Shown here in pieces: positions 53,092 through 64,000 of a stretch of DNA of 64,000 nucleotides (its first letter is position 1; every line of letters begins with the position of its first letter). The notes under the pieces were generated by a model. It had not been told where the DNA came from, did not search any database, and was given only the letters and a program-made list of their open reading frames with translations. The DNA lies in NCBI GenBank assembly GCA_018340805.1, contig JACMZG010001908.1, forward strand, positions 19,332,379 through 19,396,378. Direction: 5' to 3'. Made by a program: the position numbers and the translations under genes. Source of the DNA: Microvelia longipes. Lineage: Eukaryota; Arthropoda; Insecta; Hemiptera; Veliidae.

Positions 53092-54223
53092 TTTTTATGT
53101 TTATTTCAATGTTTTACATATATAAGATAATCATTATCATTCCTTCATTGTATTTACTGGTGCACATTAGCTCAAACTATTCTGCAAAATATTGTTTTTT
53201 TTGTCTTGTATTGTTTTTATATCAAAGTCAACCAAAATCAATCAGCATAGTGATTTTTTTCTATTTTGTCAAGAGTAGGAAATTCGATTGGTGACAACTA
53301 GGAAACGTTTCTGAATATATACATAAAGCATAATTAGAGCCCCCTAAAGGGGGCTTTCTTTAAGAGTTAGCCTCTCAATTAAGCTCCCCGGCTTAATTAA
53401 GTGGGCTCTTAATTAAGGCCTAGCTGGGTAATAATTTTAATTTAAATAACTTAAATTTTAAATATGTAAATTGTTCTCACTGTAATATCAATCCCAAATA
53501 AAACCAGTGACCAATGGGTATAAGGAAGTTTAAAAACAAAGCAAGTTTACCTTGAGATAAACAGTTCCTTCTGATGTATGTACGTAAAGACGAAAGGAAC
53601 TTCTTACACCGGGATTCAAGTGGTACCGGTACAGACTACCTATAGTTCTAATACGAGACTGAATATACTGATGCTGGATACTCAGGATCAGTGGCGAAAC
53701 AGCCTCACTCCCCACCTGCTCAATTGATCAAGCAATAATCATTCTGAAATTAATCTTTCCCTTCTCTTTAAATTTTATCAAGTAAAGTTGATGATCTACT
53801 TTTATTATTTTTATATCAAAGTATTTATTTCCAGCGAATATAAGAAAGAGTAAAGGTAGATAAAAAAAATCTTAAGTAATTTTAAATAATTCTAACTACA
53901 AATTGTGTAGAAGAATTTGCGTAATAACCATAGAGATATTATTAACAGAGAAGCCCTATTGGTTAAATTTTGAAACATCGAAAAAGTAACATGAACAACT
54001 GTGACTATTAATATAATCAAATAAGAAAGTAAAAACTTACAGTAACAGTCATAATTGTGGGTTAATGACGTCGTACATATTTCATTAACAATAGGTTTCG
54101 GGACATGAACAATACGATCATGGTTGATTTTTGTACCATTTTCGATCCGAGAAAGCGTTCGAAAGTTATCGCGCCCCATAGAAAGCCTAGGACAAAAAAA
54201 ATCTCGTTCATCATACATACATA
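53089..54223. other. Intergenic DNA
   Basis: No gene. A G+C hairpin GCCCCCTAAAGGGGGC lies at about 53339-53354, and CTTAATTAAG palindromes follow to 53420. Confidence 0.4.
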
Positions 54224-54385
<162 letters not shown>

Positions 54386-55404
54386 CAGGGTGGTCCAGCT
54401 AAGAAGGACAAGACCTTTTTCTCGGAAACTATGACCGCTAGAAGGATGCGGTTTTCGGCGTTGGATTCAATGTAATAGTGAGCAGACGAGAAAAATCCGT
54501 TTTCGGGCGCGCTTCGCGCCTGTCATAGAGATGTTAATGCTAACTTTTTTAATTTTATAGTTAGGTATAGGGAACTTTTTTTTGTTCTTTAAAGAATGAA
54601 AAATAAGGAAGATTAGTGAAGACCGCATCAAAATCGGACAATTTTTAACCGAGCTATGATGAAAAAACACTTTTTTAAATTTAGTTCACTTCGGCGCCAT
54701 TTTGGATGATGTTGCATTTAAATAAAATTTATTATATGGACATATTTTTAAACTAGAAACATTGCTTTAATAAAAGAATATCAAAAGTTTTAATTCCAAC
54801 CTCAGTTTTAGGTGTAAAATAGTCGTTAAACATAACAAAAACAAAAAAAAATATGGTTTTCTAAGATACCATGAAAAGTAAGATAGGGAGCTATAGTTTT
54901 TATGGTTTGTACAGTTAGCCAACATAAAAAGCAACAAAATGAGTCCAATTTTAACAAATTCGCTTCACAATTTCAAAAGTTATTACTAATAAATCTCTTA
55001 AAATTGCCAAAAATGGATTATTTTTTATAGTTTACCACCCTATAGTTGATATTTAATGGAACTGCAACGTCATCATACCTTGTAATCTTTATTGCAGCTT
55101 GTATAAGGATTCCAGAACGCCTAAAAACACTTATTTTTGTTCATTGGTTGTGGAGAAATTACGATTATGGTGATTTTCGTCAATCGTAGAATGCAGATTA
55201 GAGGTACCTTGCAAAAACCAAGTAAAATCCTTCATAAACGTTAATAAAAATTGATTTTGATGACAACTACTTCTTTTCTAGGGGTGAAGGACCAATAAAT
55301 AGCAAATCACACAACTAGACTGTAAAAGTGATATTTTACTGCTGCGGAAATTTGTTTATTAACGACAATAAAACCAGCAAACTTTATTTCCGGACTTAAG
55401 GTCA

Positions 55405-55595
55405 CCGGACTTGACCCCACTCGAATTTTAAATAGCAAATCACACAAAGACTGTAAAGTGATATTTCATTGCTGCGGAAATTTGGTAAAAAAAATTTTTA
55501 CCAATATTTTTTTTACCAAATTTCCGCAGCAATGATATATCACTTTACAGTCTAGTTGTGTGATTTGCTACTTAAAAATCGAGTGGGGTCAAGTG
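55405..55595. repeat. Nested palindrome in left arm
   Basis: Inverted halves meet at TACCAATATTTTTTTTACCA near 55500; the outer ends are ACTTGACCCCACTCG and CGAGTGGGGTCAAG. Confidence 0.8.
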
Positions 55596-55859
55596 TAAAG
55601 TGATATTTACTGCGGCGGAAATTTGTTTATTAACGACAATAAAACCAGCAAACTTTATTTTCCGGAGCTATAAATTTTCATTATTTTATATTATTTACCT
55701 TTAGTTGCGCATTTATTAAAAAGAGTCGATTTTTTGTATGAATAATTTTATTTAACTTAGTTTAAAGAAATTAAAACACAAGATTGATAAATAATTATTC
55801 ATTCTTATACAAATTAAGGTAAAATAATATGGGGACTGCGGCTCAATTAGGTGGCCATT

Positions 55860-56055
55860 AGGTCACCGGACTTGACCCCACTCGATTTTAAATAGCAAAT
55901 CACACAACTAGACTGTAAAGTGATATATCATTGCTGCGGAAATTTGGTAAAAAAATATTGGTAAAAATTTTTTTTTACCAAATTTCCGCAGCAATGAAAT
56001 ATCACTTTACAGTCTAGTTGTGTGATTTGCTATTTAAAATCGAGTGGGGTCAAGT
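55860..56055. repeat. Nested palindrome in right arm
   Basis: The reverse-complement counterpart of the left nested palindrome, starting GGTCACCGGACTTGACCCCA and ending GGGGTCAAGTCCGGTGACC. Confidence 0.8.
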
Positions 56056-57083
56056 CCGGTGACCTTAAGTCCGGAAATAAAGTTTGCTGGTTTTATTGTC
56101 GTTAATAAATAAATTTCCGCAGCAGTAAAATATCACTTTACAGTCTAGTTGTGTGATTTGCTATTTATTGGTCCTTCACCCCTAGAAACGAAGTAGTTAT
56201 CATCAAAATCAATTTTTTATTAACGTTTATGAAGGATTTTACTTGGTTTTTGCAAGGTACCTCTAATCTGCATTCTACGATTGACGAAAATCACCATAAT
56301 CGTAATTTCTCCACAACCAATGAACAAAAATAAGTGTTTTTAGGCGTTCTGGAATCCTTATACAAGCTGCAATAAAGATCACAAGGTATGATGACGTTTG
56401 CAGTTCCATTAAATATCAACTATAGGGTGGTAAACTATAAAAAATAATCCATTTTTGGCAATTTTAAGAGATTTATTAGTAATAACTTTTGAAATTGTGA
56501 AGCGAATTTGTTAAAATTGGACTCATTTTGTTGCTTTTTTATGTTGGCTAACTGTACAAACCATAAAAACTATAGCTCCCTATCTTACTTTTCATGGTAT
56601 CTTAGAAAAACCATATTTTTTTTTGTTTTGTTATGTTTAACGACTATTTTACACCTAAAACTGAGGTTGGAATTAAAACTTTTGATATTCTTTTATTAAA
56701 GCAATGTTTCTAGTTTAAAAAATATGTCCATATAATAAATTTTATTTAAATGCAACATCATCCAAAATGGCGCCGAAGTGAACTAAATTTAAAAAAAGTG
56801 TTTTTTTCATCATAGCTCGGTTAAAAATTGTCCGATTTTGATGCGGTCTTCACTAATCTTCCTTATTTTTCATTCTTTAAAGAACAAAAAAAAGTTCCCT
56901 ATACCTAACTATAAAATTAAAAAAGTTAGCATTAACATCTCTATGACAGGCGCGAAGCGCGCCCGAAAACGGATTTTTCTCGTCTGCTCACTATTACATT
57001 GAATCCAACGCCGAAAACCGCATCCTTCTAGCTGTCATAGTTTCCGAGAAAAAGGTCTTGTCCTTCTTAGCTGGACCACCCTG

Positions 57084-57093
57084 TATATATATA

Positions 57094-57185
<92 letters not shown>

Positions 57186-57192
57186 TATATAT
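57084..57192. repeat. (TA)n microsatellite at right edge of foldback
   Basis: TA array beginning at the last base of the element, mirroring the left side. Confidence 0.92.
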
Positions 57193-57489
57193 TCCTTAAC
57201 CTTATAAACCTTAACAATATATTTGTACATATTCGTGATTAGTGGGTACCATTTCCAAACCATCCACCCCACCCCTACCCCTCCATGACCCCAAACTCAT
57301 TTTTTCTTCGAACTCTCACTAAATTTGGGTACCTATTTTACGGATGTTAAGTTTGTCTTTAGGTCCTCCGAATCAAAGCTCTTGTGTTAATATTTTTGTC
57401 CGTTTGCGGTAAGTATACATTCTTTGATTTCTAATGAAGCTCAACAAAGGTATGAAGGTATGGCCTATAACGTGTATAGGCCTACGGGT

Positions 57490-59148
<1,659 letters not shown>

Positions 59149-59406
59149 TTTCGTAAAAACTTCTTTATGTATGTTAGAGCAAGTACTTACTTTTATTATA
59201 CTCTTTGGTAAGAGTTTTGTATCTTTGCCAATGGGGCAAGATACATAGAAACGATAACACAAAAAGGCTTTCTAAGACCGAAATCAAACTTAGCATATGG
59301 TGAGGTTATAAAGCCTATTAAACAAAGAGTCATATTAGAAGATAGATGAAACTTAAATTAACTTATACCGGTTTCAGCTCAATCAGACCATCTTGAGTAA
59401 CAAAAT

Positions 59407-59429
59407 ATATTATATATATATATATATTA

Positions 59430-59468
<39 letters not shown>

Positions 59469-59496
59469 ATGTATATATGTATGTATGTATATATAT

Positions 59497-59565
<69 letters not shown>
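59407..59565. repeat. (TA)n/(TATG)n microsatellite before duplicated segment
   Basis: TA arrays enclose GTGTGTATGTATATATGTAT; the same order is found at 63280-63421. Confidence 0.9.
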
Positions 59566-59571
<6 letters not shown>

Positions 59572-60165
59572 ATGATGATGAACTTATTGGCATCCTTCGG
59601 ATTTTACTACTGGTGCTAAAGGTTGGGAAGATAGTTTGGAAGAATATCCTCTACCTCTGCCTATACCAGTCATTGAGATGCTGGGCACAAATTCAATAAG
59701 GCATAAGTGCATGCTTTTACTATTGTTTGAAACTATTACGGTACATACAATAAATTTTTAAATATATTTTATTTAAAAATTCATTGAAAATTGTTATCAA
59801 TGGAAAATACAACAGATATGATGGTGTGATGTATATCTGATGATGATGTATATAATCTTTTGGAAGTATACTCATTCTTTGAAATCGAACTCTAATGGCA
59901 TACCTAGTCAAGTCTACTACAATGATAAACAAGCAAGCACATCTAAACAAGTAGCTGATCTCTTTGCAGACTTCTTTTCATCGGTATATTCTGATTGTGA
60001 TGACAACAAAAGAATGGATGTAAACTTACCTTATAATACTCACTTTACCCTTTCTTCAGTTAGCTTTAACATTGATGAGGTTGTATCCAAGTTAAAATCT
60101 TTAGATGTAAATAAGAGCACTGGACCAGACCATGTCCCTTCTTTAGTTTTAAAGAATTGTTTATC
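59566..60165 (+). repeat. Direct duplication, left copy
   Basis: From ACCTTTATGATGATGAACTT onward the sequence repeats at 63422-64000 with only a few differences, mostly single-base length changes (for example GGATTTTACT against GGATTTACT and CTTTGAAAT against CTTGAAAT). The right copy runs off the window. Confidence 0.93.
59568..59680 (-). pseudogene. Broken copy of an exon-like segment
   Basis: Counterpart of the 63424-63535 segment; one extra T shifts the frame after the Pro-Val-Val codons. It may be a decayed exon or simply non-coding. Confidence 0.3.
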
Positions 60166-62280
60166 TCTTGCACATCCCCTTTTAAGTTTATTTTCAAAAT
60201 CTATAGAATCAGGTTGTTCCTTCCCAGTGGAAACTTAGTTATATAACACCAATATTCAAATCTGGAGATAAATGTGATGTGGAAAATTATCGCCCCATTT
60301 GCATTCAATCTTTAATACCTAAAATGATGGAGAGTCTTATTTTGGACAAAATATCACCTTTCATATCTAGTGTTATCTCAACAAACCAACATGGTTTCAT
60401 TCCTAAAAGATCTACCACCACAAATTTACTAGTCTTTACCTCTTCAATATATAATGCTTTCGAAGAAAAACTCTCAGTGGACGTTATATACACCGACTAC
60501 TCGAAGGCTTTTGATAAAGTTTTTATCAAATTGTTAATAGAGAAATTAAAACAATTGGGTTTCACAGGAAAGCTCCTCGAGTGGTTTGCTAGCTATCTTT
60601 TAGACCGTTACTTATCTGTTAAAATCAAAACACATTTTTCCTTTACTTTTAAAGCTTTATCCGGAGTACCCCAAGGGTCACATTTGGGACCAGTGCTCTT
60701 CCTAATTTTTATCAATGATTTACAGTTTATATTTGAAGTGTTGATTATGATTTTTTTGCTGATGATCTTAGAATTAGGAAAGTTATTTACAGTATTGAAG
60801 ATAAAATTATCTTGCAGAAAAATCTCGATCGACTCTATGAGTGGTGTGTAAAAAACAAATTACCTCTTAACCTAAAAAAATGTCAACATATTTGTTATTC
60901 TAGAATAAAAATAATGTACCTAATACTTACTTTATAAACAATGTGAAAGTGTCTCAAGTGAACTCTATTCGTGACCTGGGTGTTATACTAGATTCCCAAT
61001 TAACCTTAGTATTATGGGTTTTGTGATTAGATGTTCCAAAGAATTCAAAAAATATCAGTTCTATAGTTTATTTATACAAAACTTTGGTAAGGCCATTGTT
61101 AGAATATGCATCACAAGTTTGGTCACCCCACTATGCCTGCCATATTACCACTTTAGAGAAAATTCAATTAAATTCCTCCGATATGCTAATTATAAACTCA
61201 GAATTCCTATTGACAACCTCAACTATGTTACCCTAATGAAAGATTTAAAATTACAATCCCTCAATAATAGAAGGTTCTCTGCTGATGTATATTCTTATAT
61301 AAATTGATAAATAACTTAATTGATTGCCCCAATTTAGTTGCTTTAATTGATATCCATGTTCCTAATCACTTTACCCGTAATACTCCCACTTTTACTGTAA
61401 ACTTCCACCCAACTAATTATATATATCACTCTCCCATACCTAGAATGCAAAGATTTGCTAATTCAATTCATGAAATAGACCTCTTTCATGCCACACCATA
61501 TAGTGTTAAGAAAACTTTAAAAGAGTTAAATTAATGGATCAATGTTCTTTTATTCATTTAACATAGTTAAATTTTATTTAATATAGTATTCCTTTTTTTA
61601 AGCATTATCTTCCTCGGCTATAACTCATATTTAAGTGTGAAACCTACTTCAGTTCCTGATTCAGTATTATATTTTAACTTACCTGACTTAATTTTTTTGT
61701 ATATCTTCTTATAATTAATTTTAATTCACATATTTTGTACTTTACAAGTGTGATATTTTTTTTTAATTATTTTTAAATATTTAATTATATTTTATTTACA
61801 TATTTTCTCTTCTTTTTGCTAGTTTTTAACTTAACTATTATAAATCCTATTCTAAAACACTAAAATCAGTTTTACTTACTTCAAATTTTTGTTAATTTAA
61901 TAATAAACATAAATGAAAAACTTTAATCTTTTTAATTATTTTTTTTTTTTTCAAATTTTTTAATGGATTTATTCACTGCTCCGTTAGCACCTGTTTATTT
62001 CATTTTTTATATCATTTTTTTTATCCAATTATTTTACTAGTATTTTTTTTCTATTGGTTTAAGTGTTTAACATGTTTTTTAACATATTTTTTATGTTAAT
62101 AATGTTATTTACTTTACTATAGGGTTGGTTGACTGGTGCAGTGAATGAATTGATTATAATAAAATGTTGTAGTTTATAATGATACTTATGTTTTCCTTAT
62201 TATTATATTTTATTAAAAATATTTAAAAATGTATTGTTATTGGACAATGATGTCCGTATTGTAATAATAAATAAATAAAT
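59845..62280 (+). mobile_element. CR1/Jockey-type LINE, 5'-truncated, with 3' tail
   Basis: The element runs from the region before the polymerase to a tail ending GTAATAATAAATAAATAAAT at 62280. The endonuclease domain is missing; the sequence joins the duplicated, TA-linked segment at its 5' side. The 3' UTR (61535-62280) is AT-rich. Several frameshifts show that it is inactive. Confidence 0.82.
59849..61534 (+). pseudogene. LINE reverse transcriptase, frameshifted
   Basis: In order: FWKYTHSLKSNSNGIPS and VADLFADFFSSVYS before the polymerase; KSTGPDHVPSLVLKN (fingers); after a frameshift near 60235, YITPIFKSGD and NYRPICIQSLIPKMMESL; DYSKAFDKV (catalytic Asp); ALSGVPQGSHLGPVLFLIFI (active-site loop); after another shift near 60745, FFADDLRIRKVI with the FADD catalytic pair and LPLNLKKCQ; then LVRPLLEYASQVW near 61090 and a C-terminal tail to 61534. 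All core motifs are present but spread over at least three frames. Confidence 0.88.
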
Positions 62281-63270
62281 GATGCATCATTTTGGGTTGT
62301 CTCAATAACCTCACATAGTTAATACCTACCAATTTTCATAAGGTCAAGTAAGGAATTGTAAATACGAGCCTTCGGCCTGTATTTAGGGTCATAAAATTTC
62401 TATTAAAGATAATAGAAACTAATTGAAAGAACAGTCGCATGAAAAAGTTTGAGTGCCAACCCCATAATGAATGTGGTATGTATTTTTATTTTAATAATAT
62501 AGCTGTTACATTATTAATCAATTTACTATTGATTTATTTTATTCAACTATTTAATATTTATTTGTTATAAATCAAGCATTCTGAATATTTTACATATTGC
62601 AACTTATATAAAATATTTTTTTCTCAATTAGTTCTGATTTCAGCACCATCAAATTTATAATGACCAGCTATATAACCAACCCCAGATGCCTGCACTTTTG
62701 TCAAAATAATGTATAATAAAAGAAACCTTCTTTTTACTCATTGTTGATGATGTCATAAATATGTTATTTTCCAATTGCACCACTTAAAATGGTCTGATTA
62801 AGCTTAAACTGATCCCAATCATTTAAGAATGCCGACAACCATAAGAGGCCACTTAAAGATCCAGCTTTGTGGGTCTCCTTAGTTTGCTGTTATGTATGAG
62901 CCATATCTGTTCGTGGGGATACGTAGTCGCAAATGTTCATTGTCACAAATGGCCATTGAAGCAAAATTATTTCAAGGTTGTCAAACTTTATCGATGACGC
63001 AAAAGGGCGATGTCACAAATGTTCGTTTGAGCAAATCTCATTTTTTACGTTATTTTTTGCTATTTCGCGCCAAATTAGGGGAAACTTGATAAAAATAAGG
63101 TTTTCTAGTAGTTTTTCTTTTTAAAATTATCAAAAATAAAAGCATCAAAAATGATCGAATGAGCAAATACCTTCTAGTTACATTTTTGAATCTTCTCTAT
63201 TGACACCTCATTTGGCATCTCAGTTTCCATTGCCTTTATGATTTAACTGTTAGTCATTAGTTTTATTTAN
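62281..63270. other. Spacer between duplicated segments
   Basis: No gene seen. It is not shared with the flank of the left copy. An undetermined base (n) lies at 63270, close to the microsatellite, a hint of assembly difficulty. Confidence 0.4.
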
Positions 63271-63279
63271 AATAGCATT

Positions 63280-63313
<34 letters not shown>

Positions 63314-63350
63314 ATATTATATATATATGTGTGTATGTTATATATGTATG

Positions 63351-63421
<71 letters not shown>
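63280..63421. repeat. (TA)n/(TATG)n microsatellite before right copy
   Basis: Same structure as 59407-59565, with GTGTGTATGTTATATATGTA inside TA arrays. Confidence 0.9.
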
Positions 63422-63427
<6 letters not shown>

Positions 63428-64000
63428 ATGATGATGAACTTATTGGCATCCTTCGGATTTACTACTGGTGCTAAAGGTTGGGAAGATAGTTTGGAAGAAT
63501 ATCCTCTACCTCTGCCTATACCAGTCATTGAGATGCTGGGCACAAATTCAATAAGGCATAAGTGCATGCTTTTACTATTGTTTGAAACTATTACGGTACA
63601 TACAATAAATTTTTAAATATATTTTATTTAAAAATTCATTGAAAATTGTTATCAATGGAAAATACAACAGATATGATGGTGTGATGTATATCTGATGATG
63701 ATGTATATAATCTTTTGGAAGTATACTCATTCTTGAAATCGAACTCTAATGGCATACCTAGTCAAGTCTACTACAATGATAAACAAGCAAGCACATCTAA
63801 ACAAGTAGCTGATCTCTTTGCAGACTTCTTTTCATCGGTATATTCTGATTGTGATGACAACAAAAGAATGGATGTAAACTTACCTTATATACTCACTTTA
63901 CTCTTTTCTTCAGTTAGCTTTAACATTGATGAGGTTGTATCCAAGTTAAAATCTTTAGATGTAAATAAGAGCACTGGACCAGACCATGTCCCTTCTTTAG
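63422..64000 (+). repeat. Direct duplication, right copy (incomplete)
   Basis: Repeats 59566-60165 at an offset of 3856 bp. It includes the exon-like segment and the start of the LINE polymerase (KSTGPDHVPS at its right end). Confidence 0.93.
63424..63535 (-). other. Exon-like open segment, unknown
   Basis: On the minus strand a TTGTGCCCAG acceptor opens a segment with ATG at 63528 coding MTGIGRGRGYSSKLSSQPLA, then PVVNPKDANKFIIIK, and a GTATAT donor formed by the TA repeat. It is unusually Gly/Arg- and Pro-rich for this DNA. It could be a first coding exon captured with its flank, or chance. I do not recognise the protein. Confidence 0.3.

Larger units (their letters stand above)
54386..57083. 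mobile_element. 2.7-kb foldback element (near-perfect palindrome)
   Basis: It begins CAGGGTGGTCCAGCTAAGAA and ends in the inverse, TTCTTAGCTGGACCACCCTG, both ends abutting TA repeats. Arms of about 1.2 kb (54386 to about 55595, and about 55860 to 57083) are reverse complements with few differences. Inside each arm sits a 190-bp secondary palindrome centred near 55500 and 55955 (ACTTGACCCCACTCG...CGAGTGGGGTCAAGT). An asymmetric spacer of about 265 bp separates the arms and holds a further copy of an arm subsegment. No transposase frame exists. The CAGGGTG ends and TA flanks fit a Tc1/mariner-like or related foldback. Confidence 0.88.

Overview
The window is A+T-rich nuclear DNA from an animal, almost certainly an insect: genes split by GT-AG introns of hundreds to thousands of bases, very long (TA)n microsatellites, mariner and LINE relics, and two proteins of insect type. 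The order cannot be fixed from the sequence. No prokaryotic, organellar or viral gene arrangement is present.

Three host genes can be read. (1) Positions 3829-27575, plus strand: the 3' part of a Multiplexin / collagen XV-XVIII gene. I assign 19 exons that join in frame into 641 codons plus a stop: interrupted Gly-X-Y collagen, an NC1 trimerisation segment, a linker and a four-cysteine endostatin domain. Two are microexons (9 and 18 nt). The 5' part lies upstream of the window. (2) Positions 12197-12367, minus strand: a complete intronless ribosomal protein S29 reading frame inside a 6.9-kb collagen intron. (3) Positions 36346-44640, minus strand, convergent with the collagen gene: a CRAL-TRIO lipid-transfer protein in seven well-supported exons, with a less certain first exon.

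The rest is introns, intergenic DNA and mobile elements. From 1 to 27 kb the introns hold a minus-strand LINE relic, a SINE-like insertion with a 17-bp target duplication, an inverted-repeat unit, a possible solo LTR, a TA-flanked MITE, a 51-bp minisatellite with a splice-donor-like motif in each unit, and a rearranged mariner. A dispersed composite repeat carries a 5S-rRNA-like promoter core and recurs between 9.5 and 45.8 kb. From 27.6 to 36.3 kb there is mostly unique AT-rich DNA with one small MITE.

From 44 to 64 kb no intact host gene is seen. This part holds a 46-47-bp tandem array, a complete 1453-bp LTR element with identical LTRs and a 5-bp target duplication, two hairpin elements, a 2.7-kb near-perfect palindrome between (TA)n tracts, nine of the (TA)n tracts, a frameshifted CR1/Jockey-type LINE, and a direct duplication of the segment leading into that LINE at the right edge. 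I see no new multi-gene system. The points most worth following are the 5S-derived composite repeat, the collagen microexons, the recent LTR element and the giant foldback.
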